In this document: positions 24,323 to 33,493 of the stretch, in pieces
Layout of the letters: each line of letters begins with the position of its first letter
Numbering within the stretch: the stretch's first letter is position 1
Source of the DNA: UBA3210 sp963623095
GTDB taxonomy: Bacteria; Bacillota_I; Bacilli_A; RFN20; CAG-449
Assembly (NCBI GenBank): GCA_963623095.1
Contig: CAVFKD010000012.1
Span: forward strand, 1 to 43,432
Reading direction: 5' to 3'
Length of the DNA stretch: 43,432 nt
Program-made: the position numbers and the translations under genes
Notes under the pieces: generated by a model
The model's database searches: none
Told to the model about the DNA's origin: nothing
Seen by the model: the letters and a program-made list of their open reading frames with translations, nothing else

Positions 24323-26204
24323 AAAGTACTTCGCTTATTTTTGTAGTGATATTATTGATAGTATCTTGTTCAAATGGAGAAGCGATATTTAATTTGTCAA
24401 TGACATATTTAAATGAATTTGTTTCACCATATTTTAATAATTCATTATAAGTAGAATAAGCTTCAGATCTATTATCATTAAATTGAATTTCTAAGCTAGG
24501 TATTGCGCTTATTGCGTATGAAATATAATAACATGGAGATACAAAGATGTGGTTAATACATGAATAAATGTTATTGCCATTAGCTCTCATGAATGTTTTT
24601 GGATAAATGTATGAATTACATAATTCATTGAATTTTGCTTGGAAGTTTTCTAATGTTAATTCATCACTTGTGGTATAGACATAATCTTCAAATGCTGCGA
24701 CTGTTACTCCTGAAAGAACACTCCATATCTTTTGATATATTGCATATTTAGTTAAGGAGTTCGCATAATCTTCGTGCATATATGAAGCGAAATAATCACT
24801 CATAAGGAGTTCTAAAGTTTGAGAATGCATTTCCGCGACATCAAGATTTTGAGTTAAATTACCTCTGTAAGAATCTTCACATAATAAAGAAGCTAAATAA
24901 TGGCCAAATTCATGATATAAAGAAGTGTAATCGGTTAAATCACCTTCTGTATTTAAAAGGATGAAATAATCTTTTGGTGCAGTTGATAAAGGAGTTTCAT
25001 ATGATCCTCCGTATTTATTAGTTCTAACATCAAAGTTATATCTTCCATATGTTTTAAAATCTCTAATGACATCTTTTGCACTTGGAACTACTTTAGTGAC
25101 ATAATCTAAAGAATCTAATAAATCTTGATCACCAATCTTATTAGAAGTTAATACTGAAGTGTTATTCTTTTTTGTATTAAAAGTGGTATGTAATGAAGAG
25201 TTTTTAACACTTTCAAATAATGTTTTTGCATCTTGAACGCTATAATCGCGTTGATAGTATTTAAAACGATATTCTTCATAAGATGAATAACCTAAATAAG
25301 AAGCAATATTTCTTCTTACTTTAACTAAATCTAGATAGATTTGTGATAGATTATTATAATCGACTGATTCGGCATAACGCGCAGAATTATATTGCTTTAA
25401 TAATTCATCTTCTTGAGTTTGTAAACCTTTTAAAGTGGTATCTTCTCCTTCATCAGGAGTAGAGGTATCTAAATTTAAATAATAATTGACTTCATCTTCA
25501 CTAAATTCAAAATATTCAATTGTTTTATTTTTGTAAACTGATGAAGATAACATTGTTTTATAAAATTGTTCAGTATTATCTTGGATTGAAGAATAAATAT
25601 CAACATTAGAATAATAAGAATTATAATAATCTTGATTGTCAGTATATAGATCATAATTGACTCTCATTAAAAGAGAATTATTATATGCAGGATAGAAATA
25701 AGATACATATTGATTAAAGGAAGTAATGATATTATTAAAATCATCATTAGATGTTATTTTTTGATTAATTCCAGTATATATAGCTTCAATTTCATCTTCA
25801 TTTAAAGCAACTTGTTTACGATTATAAAAGATCTTAGATGTATCAATATTAATTAAATACATTGTTTCTTCTTGACCGATTTGACTAATAAAATAATCTT
25901 TAACTTCATCTATTTTTAATTTGTCTTGGACTTCTTCTACCATTGTAGTGAATGTTTCCCAATAAGAATTATATAAAGAAGTAACTTTTGCATTAGTTTT
26001 ATTTTTTCTAGTATTTAATTTTTCTTTGTTTTCTAAGATAGTTTTTAATTCTTCTTGCTTAGAAGTGTAATATGAATAAACTTCTTCGCCATTAGAAGTT
26101 TTTTCAATAGAAAGAGAATCACTACTAGAAGAATCATTTGATGAACATGAGCCTAAAGTAGTAATCGCGATTAAACTTATTAATAATATATTTATTTTTT
26201 TCAT
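24321..26204 (-). CDS. M3-family (oligoendopeptidase F-like) lipoprotein
   Basis: A 627-residue zinc peptidase. A type II signal peptide (lipobox TLGSC, Cys20) and a Ser-rich linker place it outside the membrane, which is unusual because most M3 peptidases are cytosolic. The zinc motif HEFGH is at 431-435 with LYHEFGHYLASLL, and a Glu about 25 residues later (AEMHSQTLELL) can be the third ligand, as in oligoendopeptidase F. It should trim peptides at the cell surface. Its ATG is 1 bp beyond the stop of the flavoprotein gene, with AGGAGA within that gene, so they form an operon. Confidence 0.85.
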   Translation of the reverse strand: MKKINILLISLIAITTLGSCSSNDSSSSDSLSIEKTSNGEEVYSYYTSKQEELKTILENKEKLNTRKNKTNAKVTSLYNSYWETFTTMVEEVQDKLKIDEVKDYFISQIGQEETMYLINIDTSKIFYNRKQVALNEDEIEAIYTGINQKITSNDDFNNIITSFNQYVSYFYPAYNNSLLMRVNYDLYTDNQDYYNSYYSNVDIYSSIQDNTEQFYKTMLSSSVYKNKTIEYFEFSEDEVNYYLNLDTSTPDEGEDTTLKGLQTQEDELLKQYNSARYAESVDYNNLSQIYLDLVKVRRNIASYLGYSSYEEYRFKYYQRDYSVQDAKTLFESVKNSSLHTTFNTKKNNTSVLTSNKIGDQDLLDSLDYVTKVVPSAKDVIRDFKTYGRYNFDVRTNKYGGSYETPLSTAPKDYFILLNTEGDLTDYTSLYHEFGHYLASLLCEDSYRGNLTQNLDVAEMHSQTLELLMSDYFASYMHEDYANSLTKYAIYQKIWSVLSGVTVAAFEDYVYTTSDELTLENFQAKFNELCNSYIYPKTFMRANGNNIYSCINHIFVSPCYYISYAISAIPSLEIQFNDNRSEAYSTYNELLKYGETNSFKYVIDKLNIASPFEQDTINNITTKISEVL

Positions 26205-26205
26205 A

Positions 26206-27312
26206 TTAAATTTCTTCTCCTACCTTTATGCCACATAAAAATGCGAATTCAATATTATATCCTCCACATATTCCATCAATATCTATTTCTTCTCCTCCGA
26301 CATAGATATTAGAATCATTCTTTAAAGATAAATTAGAATTTATTTCTTTTAAATCTAATCCTCCAGAACTTACTTGAGCGAACGCTAAAGGATATAAACC
26401 CTTAATATTTAAACGATAATCTTTTGGGTCAATAGAGTGTTCTTTTAAATATTTCGCGATACTTAAATGGAACAAGGTATTATAAGAATTATCGATTTTT
26501 AGAATAGCATTTAATTCTTCAACACTCATTTTTGGAAGCAAATCAATGCTTAGATAATAATCTTTATAATTAGTAATATGTCTACGTGCTAAAAAAGAAG
26601 AGACATTGAAAATAACTATTCCCGAAATACCATCTTTTTTAAATAAAATTTCACCATATTCTTCAAATAATAATTTATTTTTAAAATATAATCTTACGTT
26701 AGCTTTAGATCTTTTTCCTTCCATATAAATTCCAACATTATCAGTTTTAATTGGAGTTAAGGAACTCGCAAAAGGGATAATATTATCAGACATATTTTTA
26801 AAGATCTTTAGGTAGTTATCTAAGGAATTGTTTTTCGCTAAACCTCCAATAGAAATAACTACTTTATCGCATAAAAGTGCCTCGTTTTGTAATTTTATTT
26901 CATATTTGTTACCTATCTTATTGATTGATGTAACAAATGATGATGTTTTTACTTTAACATTGTATTTATTTAATAATTTAGTTAATGAATATATTAAAGT
27001 AGTGCTAGATTCACTAATAGGATATATTCTTCCTTCATCATCATTATAATAAGAAAAACCTACTTCATCTAAATAAGAAAATAATTTATCTTTATACTTT
27101 AAAATATCTTTAACAAAACTAGGATTATTATATGCATTTGGATTAATATTAATATTTCCTAAATTGCATCTACCATTGCCAGAAACTTTAATTCTCGCAC
27201 CGATAGATTCACCTTTTTCAAGGAGAATAACATTATATGATGGATGATTCTTTTTGATTGAAATACTAGACATTATTCCCATAGGACCTGCGCCGATAAC
27301 TACTATATCCAT
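26206..27312 (-). CDS. BaiN/HI0933-family FAD-dependent oxidoreductase
   Basis: A 368-residue flavoprotein. The N-terminal Rossmann motif is GAGPMG (7-12). KVSGNGRCNLGN and the C-terminal GGEEIDIDGICGGYNIEFAF are the signatures of the HI0933/BaiN family, whose members include a bile-acid reductase although most have no known substrate. It is slightly shorter than usual (about 400). It heads a minus-strand pair with the M3 peptidase lipoprotein. I would not assign a bile-acid role from sequence alone. Confidence 0.88.
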   Translation of the reverse strand: MDIVVIGAGPMGIMSSISIKKNHPSYNVILLEKGESIGARIKVSGNGRCNLGNININPNAYNNPSFVKDILKYKDKLFSYLDEVGFSYYNDDEGRIYPISESSTTLIYSLTKLLNKYNVKVKTSSFVTSINKIGNKYEIKLQNEALLCDKVVISIGGLAKNNSLDNYLKIFKNMSDNIIPFASSLTPIKTDNVGIYMEGKRSKANVRLYFKNKLLFEEYGEILFKKDGISGIVIFNVSSFLARRHITNYKDYYLSIDLLPKMSVEELNAILKIDNSYNTLFHLSIAKYLKEHSIDPKDYRLNIKGLYPLAFAQVSSGGLDLKEINSNLSLKNDSNIYVGGEEIDIDGICGGYNIEFAFLCGIKVGEEI

Positions 27313-27408
27313 AATGACCTCCTTTTTAAAACATTAGTATTATATTTTATATTTTAAATATTTGCAATTTAATATATAATATTAAAAAAATAGATGGGGT
27401 AAAAAAAT

Positions 27409-27945
27409 ATGATTATTTTATGTGGAGCGAGTGCTTCAGGAAAAACTGAAGTAGCTAAATATCTTCAAAAAGAATTTAATATCAAAAAAGCAATAACTAA
27501 TACAACTAGAAATATGCGTATTAATGAAGTTGATGGAGTAGATTATTATTTTCTAACTAAAGAAGAATTTTTAAAATTGAAAGATAATGACCTTTTAGTT
27601 GAATATACAGAATACAATGGCAATTTTTATGGCTGCAGTAAAAAAGAAGTTCGCGATGATAAAGTAGTTATTCTTGAACCAAGTGGAGTTAATGCATTTT
27701 TAAAATTAAATGATCCTCATATCGCTATTTTTTATTTAGATACTTCTAAAGAGATTAGAAAAGAAAGAATGATATCAAGAGGTGATGATATTACTTCAGT
27801 TATGAAACGTTTAGAATTAGATGATCATCACTTTGATAAAGATAGTTTTAATTTCCCATATATTCTTATTAATAACAATACAAAATCGATTGAAGAAATC
27901 GGTAATTACATCATGAAAGAATATCAAAAAATATTAGAAAAATAA
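27409..27945 (+). CDS. Guanylate kinase-like protein
   Basis: A 178-residue P-loop kinase. The P-loop is GASASGKT (6-13). TNTTRNMRINEVDGVDYYFL matches the GMP-binding segment of guanylate kinases (TTR-x-R-x-x-E-x-x-GxDYxF), and a lid-like RKERMISRGDD follows. It is shorter than typical Gmk (about 205), so it may be a divergent paralogue. If active, it converts GMP to GDP with ATP. The ATG follows a weak GGGGTAA site, and the M29 peptidase gene is 10 bp downstream. Confidence 0.75.
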   Translation: MIILCGASASGKTEVAKYLQKEFNIKKAITNTTRNMRINEVDGVDYYFLTKEEFLKLKDNDLLVEYTEYNGNFYGCSKKEVRDDKVVILEPSGVNAFLKLNDPHIAIFYLDTSKEIRKERMISRGDDITSVMKRLELDDHHFDKDSFNFPYILINNNTKSIEEIGNYIMKEYQKILEK

Positions 27946-27955
27946 GGAGGCTTAT

Positions 27956-29185
27956 ATGAAAAAATCATTATTAAAAAAATATGCAAAATTATTAGTTAAA
28001 ATGGGTGTTAATATCCAAAAAGGACAAGATTTAAATATCTATAGTTCATTAGAACAAGTTGAACTTGTTACTTTAGTTGTTGAAGAAGCTTATAAAGCAG
28101 GCGCAAGAAAAGTAAGAGTCCACTTCCATGATGAAGCAATCGATAAATTAGATAGTATTTATCAAAGTGAAGAAGCTTTATCAAAACTAGAAATTTATGA
28201 AGAAGCGGAACTTGAATTTAGAGTAAATAATCTTCCTGCAAGATTATATATAACAAGTGATGATCCTGATGGAATGAAAGGCATTGACCAAGATAAGATG
28301 GCTAAAGCTAGAATGGCTCGTTATCCTATTTTAAAACCATATTTAGATAAAGTAGAAAATAAAGAACAATGGTGTATCGCTGGAGCTTCATCTTTTGCTT
28401 GGGCTAAAAAGATCTTCCCAGATTTATCTCCTAAAAAAGCAAAAGAAAAATTATGGGAAGCAATTTTATATACTTCAAGAGTAACAGATGGTAATCCTAT
28501 TACTAATTGGAAACAACATAATAAGAATCTATCTTCAAGATGCGAATATTTAAATTCTTTACACTTAAAAGAATTACATTATAAATCAAGTAATGGAACT
28601 GATTTTAAAGTGGGATTAATTGATGATTGTTTATTTGAAGGTGGAAGTGAAGTAACTTTAGGAAGCAAGATTGTTTTTAATCCTAATATTCCAAGTGAAG
28701 AATGCTTTTCTTCTCCAAAAAAAGGTATGGCAGAAGGTATTGTTTATGCGACAAAACCTTTATCTTATCAAGGTGAAGTAATTGAAGATTTTTCTTTTAA
28801 ATTTGAAAATGGTAAAGTTGTGGAAGTAAAAGCTAAAAAAGGTGAAGAATTATTACGTAAAATGATTTCTATGGATGAAGGTGCATCTTATTTAGGAGAA
28901 GTTGCTTTAATACCTTATAATTCACCAATTAATAATACTGGTATATTATTCTATGAAACATTATTTGATGAAAATGCTTCTTGCCATTTAGCTTTAGGTG
29001 CAGGATTTACTAACTTAATTAAAGATTATGAAAAATATTCTTTAAAAGAATTAGAAGAAAAAGGTATTAATGATTCAATGATTCATGTTGATTTTATGAT
29101 TGGATCTAAAGATATGAACATAGTAGGTATTACTAAAGATAATAAAGAAGTACAAATCTTTAAAGATGGAGATTGGGCATTTTAA
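27956..29185 (+). CDS. M29-family metal-dependent aminopeptidase
   Basis: A 409-residue aminopeptidase of the AmpS/PepS (thermophilic aminopeptidase) family, releasing N-terminal amino acids from peptides in the cytosol. The metal ligands fall in recognisable phrases: NIPSEECFSSP (Glu), YLGEVALIPY (Glu), NASCHLALG (His) and MIHVDFMIG (His and Asp). The length is standard. AAGGAGG lies just before the ATG, and the gene follows the guanylate kinase-like gene by 10 bp. A 22-bp AT palindrome (29186-29207) follows and may act as a weak terminator. Confidence 0.93.
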   Translation: MKKSLLKKYAKLLVKMGVNIQKGQDLNIYSSLEQVELVTLVVEEAYKAGARKVRVHFHDEAIDKLDSIYQSEEALSKLEIYEEAELEFRVNNLPARLYITSDDPDGMKGIDQDKMAKARMARYPILKPYLDKVENKEQWCIAGASSFAWAKKIFPDLSPKKAKEKLWEAILYTSRVTDGNPITNWKQHNKNLSSRCEYLNSLHLKELHYKSSNGTDFKVGLIDDCLFEGGSEVTLGSKIVFNPNIPSEECFSSPKKGMAEGIVYATKPLSYQGEVIEDFSFKFENGKVVEVKAKKGEELLRKMISMDEGASYLGEVALIPYNSPINNTGILFYETLFDENASCHLALGAGFTNLIKDYEKYSLKELEEKGINDSMIHVDFMIGSKDMNIVGITKDNKEVQIFKDGDWAF

Positions 29186-29209
29186 TTTATTATTTATAAA
29201 TAATAAAAA

Positions 29210-29239
29210 TTGAAAATATAATTCTATTCATATTATAAT
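29210..29239 (+). promoter_or_regulatory. Promoter of the MBL-fold lipoprotein gene
   Basis: TTGAAA (29210-29215), an 18-bp spacer and a perfect TATAAT (29234-29239), 22 bp before the ATG at 29262. Confidence 0.6.
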
Positions 29240-29261
29240 ATTTGAGAAATGGAGAACTTAT

Positions 29262-30581
29262 ATGAAGAAATTTACTGGATTTAAAATTTTACTTACTTGT
29301 TTAATGGGAATAAGTGCCACAAGTTGTGACATGGTTAGAGATTTTATTAATGACATTAAACCATCATCTAGTGAATCATCATCTTCAAAAAGTAGTATTT
29401 CATCTAATGTAGAAAATACTTCAAAGAATCCTACTTCTTTTACTTCTTATTCATATGATGAGCAAGAAGGTATTACTGAAAATGTTATTTTCCCTGATTT
29501 CCAAATTCATTTTATGATGCTTGGAAATGATAAAGCAGGAGATTCTATTTATATCAAGGCTGGAGATAATGATATTATTATCGATGCTGGTTCTAGACAA
29601 GCATCAACAGTTACAACTAAAGAATATATGAATCAATATATCAAAGATAATAAAATCGAATATGTTATTTTAACTCATGGTGATCAAGATCATATCGAAG
29701 GTTTTACTGATACTAATTCTAATAAAGGTATTTTATCTTCATATTCAATTGATACAATCATTGATAATCAATACACAACTAAGACAACTTCAGTTTATAA
29801 TAAATATATCACTTTAAGAGATTCACTTGTTTCTTCTGGTAAAACTAAACATTATTATGCTTCCCAATGCTATAATAACGAAGTAGAAGGGGCAAAAAGA
29901 GTTTATCAATTATCTTCTAATGTAAAGATGTCAATTCTTTATAATTACTACTATTTCAATACAGGAAATGATGAAAATAATTATTCAGTATGTACAATGT
30001 TTACTTATACAACTCCTGAAAAAGAATATAACTTTATGTTTACAGGAGACCTTGAAAAAGAGGGTGAAGAAAAGATGGCTGAATATTATAATGGCTCAGA
30101 TGAAGAACATACTCTTCCTGAAGTTGATTTATTTAAAGCAGGTCATCATGGATCAAAGACTTCATCTAATGAATGCTTATTAAGCATCATTAAACCAAAG
30201 ATGTGCGTAGTATCCTGTTGCTGCGGAACTAATGAATATTCTGGAATTGTCGATAACCAATTCCCAACTCAAGCATTTATTTCTCGTATTGCAAAATATA
30301 CAGATAAAGTATATGTAACTTCTATTTATAAGACATATACTATTGAAACTGCAAAAGATAATGGTAAAGGAAAATCGGATACTTCAGGAATTGAAATCGG
30401 AGGAAATTATATTTCTACAAGTGGTTTCCAAGGAATGAATGGCAATATTGTTGTATCATGCTCTAATAATGGAGTAGGATTATATTGTTCAAAGACTTAT
30501 ACAAAATTAAAAGATTCTGAATGGCTTAATACTAAAATTGTCATTGATGGAAAAGAACGTCAAATGAGAATTTGGGGCTAA
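29262..30581 (+). CDS. Lipoprotein with ComEC-like metallo-beta-lactamase fold
   Basis: A 439-residue protein. The signal peptide ends in a lipobox-like SATSC (Cys22), followed by a Ser-rich linker to about residue 60. The metal motif is HGDQDH (139-144, HxDxDH), and KAGHHGSKTSSNE further on is the second His region. This is the arrangement of the MBL domain attached to the DNA channel ComEC, but here it is a free, lipid-anchored hydrolase outside the cell. It may hydrolyse phosphodiesters of nucleic acids or nucleotides; the substrate is unknown. It opens a run of plus-strand genes. Confidence 0.82.
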   Translation: MKKFTGFKILLTCLMGISATSCDMVRDFINDIKPSSSESSSSKSSISSNVENTSKNPTSFTSYSYDEQEGITENVIFPDFQIHFMMLGNDKAGDSIYIKAGDNDIIIDAGSRQASTVTTKEYMNQYIKDNKIEYVILTHGDQDHIEGFTDTNSNKGILSSYSIDTIIDNQYTTKTTSVYNKYITLRDSLVSSGKTKHYYASQCYNNEVEGAKRVYQLSSNVKMSILYNYYYFNTGNDENNYSVCTMFTYTTPEKEYNFMFTGDLEKEGEEKMAEYYNGSDEEHTLPEVDLFKAGHHGSKTSSNECLLSIIKPKMCVVSCCCGTNEYSGIVDNQFPTQAFISRIAKYTDKVYVTSIYKTYTIETAKDNGKGKSDTSGIEIGGNYISTSGFQGMNGNIVVSCSNNGVGLYCSKTYTKLKDSEWLNTKIVIDGKERQMRIWG

Positions 30582-30593
30582 AAGGAGGAAAAT

Positions 30594-31013
30594 ATGGATA
30601 TATATTTAAAAAAAGGATTATTAAAGAAAGAACATATCAAATGGGATTTACCTCAATATTATTCTTTATTTGAAGGTACATTATTTGATATGGCTTTAGG
30701 TCACCAATTAATTGAAAGACCTGATAATAAATTTTATGAAAATTCTAAAGAAGGCTTAGATTTAAGACTTGGTAGAAATATTAATCATGAAACAAAACAA
30801 AAATTAGGTTTCTATTTAAGCGAACACAATTTAGTTGATGAAAAAGAATTATTTGATTCATTAATGAATGGAAAGATTATCATCGATAAAAAAGCTTGCT
30901 CATATCAAGAAAAGTTATATCGTGAACTTGGTTATTCAGGTTTAGAAGATTTAACTTCATTGCTTGAAGAAACAGCTGAACAAGATTTTAAGATGATTGT
31001 AATAGAGAAATAA
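30594..31013 (+). CDS. Hypothetical protein
   Basis: A 139-residue soluble protein without signal or membrane segment. It is Lys/Leu/Glu-rich and mostly helical, with a LDLRLGRNINHE phrase. I do not recognise it. A strong AAAGGAGG site precedes the ATG, 12 bp after the lipoprotein gene. The tyrosine phosphatase begins 1 bp after its stop, so it is translated with that enzyme and may serve it. Confidence 0.65.
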   Translation: MDIYLKKGLLKKEHIKWDLPQYYSLFEGTLFDMALGHQLIERPDNKFYENSKEGLDLRLGRNINHETKQKLGFYLSEHNLVDEKELFDSLMNGKIIIDKKACSYQEKLYRELGYSGLEDLTSLLEETAEQDFKMIVIEK

Positions 31014-31014
31014 T

Positions 31015-31821
31015 ATGAGCGCAGAATTTCCAAATATTACAAATTTTAGAGATCTAAGTTATATTACTAATAAAGATGGATTACACATTAAACAAAATTT
31101 AATTATTCGTTCTAGTAAACTTAATGAAATTACTCAAAACGAAGCGAGAAAATTAAAAGATGTGTATAAGCTTTCTTATATCATCGATTTAAGAAATCCA
31201 GTGGAAGCTAGACAAAAACCAGATTTATATGTTACTTTCGCTCGTTATGATAATATTCCTCTTCTTGCTAAAAAGGTTAATGGTATCACTCATGAAAATG
31301 AGGATAAAAAACATGAAGAAGAAAAGAAAAAATCAGGACGTCCTCAATTAGATAAACTCTATAAAGATATGGCTATTGAAGAATATTCAATTACCCAATT
31401 AAAGACAGTTATTAAAAGAATTATGGCAAATAGAGATGGATCTTCTTTATACCATTGTTCTGAAGGTAAAGATAGAACAGGAATTGTTACATTGATTTTA
31501 TTAACAATCTTAGATTTCGATATCGATACTATTTTTGAAGATTATCTTTTAACTAATAGATTTGTTAAATCAAAAGCAAAAAAATTAGCGTTCCAAGCTT
31601 TAATTAAAGAAAAAAGCTTTAAATCAATGAAAAAAGTTTATGGCATCTATACAGTTGATAGAAGCTATTTACAAGGCTATATTGACGGAATTAATGAACA
31701 ATATGGTTCCATTGAAGAATTTATTCGTTTAGGGCTTGAAATCTCCAAAGAAGAAATAGATGAATTTAAAAAATTTGCTTTAGTGGATGCTTCATTCCCA
31801 AAAGCAGTTATTAGTGAATAA
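31015..31821 (+). CDS. Protein tyrosine phosphatase (Y_phosphatase3 type)
   Basis: A 268-residue cysteine phosphatase. The N-terminal NFRDLSYI and RSSKLNEIT are typical of the bacterial Tyr/Ser phosphatase family (PF13350-like). The catalytic loop HCSEGKDRTG gives Cys148 as nucleophile, with Arg six residues later, and the Lys in KDR is common to phosphoinositide-active members. It could dephosphorylate proteins or phosphoinositides. It directly follows the hypothetical gene at 30594, and a terminator comes straight after its stop. Confidence 0.88.
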   Translation: MSAEFPNITNFRDLSYITNKDGLHIKQNLIIRSSKLNEITQNEARKLKDVYKLSYIIDLRNPVEARQKPDLYVTFARYDNIPLLAKKVNGITHENEDKKHEEEKKKSGRPQLDKLYKDMAIEEYSITQLKTVIKRIMANRDGSSLYHCSEGKDRTGIVTLILLTILDFDIDTIFEDYLLTNRFVKSKAKKLAFQALIKEKSFKSMKKVYGIYTVDRSYLQGYIDGINEQYGSIEEFIRLGLEISKEEIDEFKKFALVDASFPKAVISE

Positions 31822-31843
31822 GCTGGTTCAACCAGCTTTTTTT
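31820..31843 (+). terminator. Intrinsic terminator after the phosphatase
   Basis: AAGCTGG (31820-31826) pairs with CCAGCTT (31832-31838) around TTCAA, then Ts. The last base of the stop codon is in the stem. Confidence 0.88.
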
Positions 31844-31858
31844 GAAAAAGGAGGCTTT

Positions 31859-32395
31859 ATGCAATATCCTACATTATTTAAAGAAAGAAAAAGCGTTAGA
31901 AATTTTACTTCACAAGAAATATCAGATTCTGATTTATTAGAAATATTAAAAGCAGGCCAAGCAGGTCCAACGTGTGTTAATTCTAGAGACTTTGAATTCA
32001 TTGTAATTAAAAATAAAGATACTTTAAAAAAACTAAGCGAAAACAACGGAAAATCAGCATGGATGTTACCTAATGCGAATGTGGCTATTATGGTATGTGG
32101 TAATTTAAATAATGCTTTTGAAAAAGATAAAGATTATTGGATTATTGATAATTCTATCGCATGCCAAAATATCATGTTAGAAGCCCAAATGTTAGGGATT
32201 GGTTCGGTAATGTTAGGATGTTATCCTCAAAAATATAAATTGGATGGTTTAATTAAGATTATGAATTTACCTTCATATATTATTCCTTTATCCATTATTG
32301 CCTTAGGATATGAATCAAAAGAAGAAATGAATAAACCTAAGAATGTCTTTGAAGAAAATAAAGTTCATTATGAAGCTTTTAAGGAGGCTAAATAG
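31859..32395 (+). CDS. Nitroreductase family protein
   Basis: A 178-residue FMN-dependent oxidoreductase. FKERKSVRNFTSQEISD near the start is the nitroreductase signature for FMN phosphate binding (RxSxR). AGQAGPTCVNSRDFEF and the C-terminal ALGYESKEE fit as well. The ATG at 31859 follows AAAGGAGG. Longer in-frame starts would run into the terminator and have no ribosome site. It abuts the cysteine desulfurase gene with no gap. The physiological substrate of such enzymes is rarely known. Confidence 0.88.
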   Translation: MQYPTLFKERKSVRNFTSQEISDSDLLEILKAGQAGPTCVNSRDFEFIVIKNKDTLKKLSENNGKSAWMLPNANVAIMVCGNLNNAFEKDKDYWIIDNSIACQNIMLEAQMLGIGSVMLGCYPQKYKLDGLIKIMNLPSYIIPLSIIALGYESKEEMNKPKNVFEENKVHYEAFKEAK

Positions 32396-33493
32396 ATGAT
32401 TTATTTAGATTATGGTGCAAATTATCCAACTAAAAAAGAAGTATTAGATGAACTTTGTAAAGTGGAACAAGAATATCATGGTAACGCCAATTCAATCCAT
32501 GAAGAAGGAAAAAGATCAAAAGAATATTTTAATTATGTAAATAATGAAATTAAAAACTTATTATCCTTAGGTGATGATAAAGAAATTATTTATACTTCCA
32601 GCGCGACTGAATCAAATAATCTTGCGATTAAAGGTATTGTTGAAGCTTATTCTTCTTTTGGTAATAAAGTATTAGTTAGTGAATTAGAACATTCATCTAT
32701 CAATGGGTGTTTAGGTTATTTAAAAGATAAAGGTATTCAAGTAGAATTTATTAAAACTAAAGAAGATGGTCATATTGATGAAGAAGATTTAAAAAATAAA
32801 TTAACATCAAATGTTATTTTAGTTGTCATTGGATTAGTTGATGGAGAACTTGGTACTATCCAAGATTATAAAAAAATAAGTCAAATTGTTGCTTCATCTT
32901 CTTCCCATCTATTAATGGATGTCACTCAAGGAATGATGAAAGTTAAAATTGATTTTTCTTATATTGAATTAGCTTCTTTTACTCCTCATAAATTTGGAGG
33001 ACTAACAGGAACTGGTGTCTTAATTAAAAATAAAAATACTATTTTAACTCCTTTAATCCACGGGGGAGAATCTTCTTCTATTTATAGAAGTGGATCAATA
33101 CCTTTAGGATTAATTGCTTCAACTTATAAGGCTTTAGAAATAGGAATCAATAACTTTGATAAGAATAATCAAATAATAGAAGAATTATCCTCATATTTAA
33201 TTACTAAATTACAAGATATAAAAAACATTCATATCAATTCTTTTGAAAATAAAAATATATTTAATCTATCTTATAAGGGCAAAAGAGGCTCATATATGGT
33301 AGAATACTTATCAAGCAAAGGAATTTGTGTTTCACAAAAATCCGCTTGTAGTATTAAAAATACGCCTTCAAAAATTGTTATGGCGGTATATAAAAATAAA
33401 GAACTTGCATTATCAAGTTTTAGAGTATCAATTTCTGAATACAGCAAAAAAGAAGATATTGATGCTTTAATCGATGCATTAAAGGAGCTTTAG
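32396..33493 (+). CDS. Cysteine desulfurase (NifS/IscS family)
   Basis: A 365-residue PLP enzyme taking sulfur from cysteine as a protein persulfide. The start IYLDYGANYPT corresponds to the family's YLDNAATT. Lys199 in SFTPHKFGG binds PLP, and Cys318 in QKSACSIKN is the persulfide residue. The ATG directly follows the nitroreductase stop, and the TtcA-like gene directly follows this one, so all three are coupled. The partner suggests that its sulfur is used for tRNA thiolation. No IscU/SufU scaffold is seen here. Confidence 0.9.
   Translation: MIYLDYGANYPTKKEVLDELCKVEQEYHGNANSIHEEGKRSKEYFNYVNNEIKNLLSLGDDKEIIYTSSATESNNLAIKGIVEAYSSFGNKVLVSELEHSSINGCLGYLKDKGIQVEFIKTKEDGHIDEEDLKNKLTSNVILVVIGLVDGELGTIQDYKKISQIVASSSSHLLMDVTQGMMKVKIDFSYIELASFTPHKFGGLTGTGVLIKNKNTILTPLIHGGESSSIYRSGSIPLGLIASTYKALEIGINNFDKNNQIIEELSSYLITKLQDIKNIHINSFENKNIFNLSYKGKRGSYMVEYLSSKGICVSQKSACSIKNTPSKIVMAVYKNKELALSSFRVSISEYSKKEDIDALIDALKEL

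Noticed and set aside
29186..29207. A perfect 22-bp palindrome of A and T after the M29 gene.
   Set aside because: It is pure AT and low in complexity; a weak terminator is possible but it does not support a separate feature.
31787..31858. Longer start for the nitroreductase reading through the phosphatase end and terminator.
   Set aside because: It would translate the terminator hairpin; AAAGGAGG and the family's usual beginning both point to the ATG at 31859.
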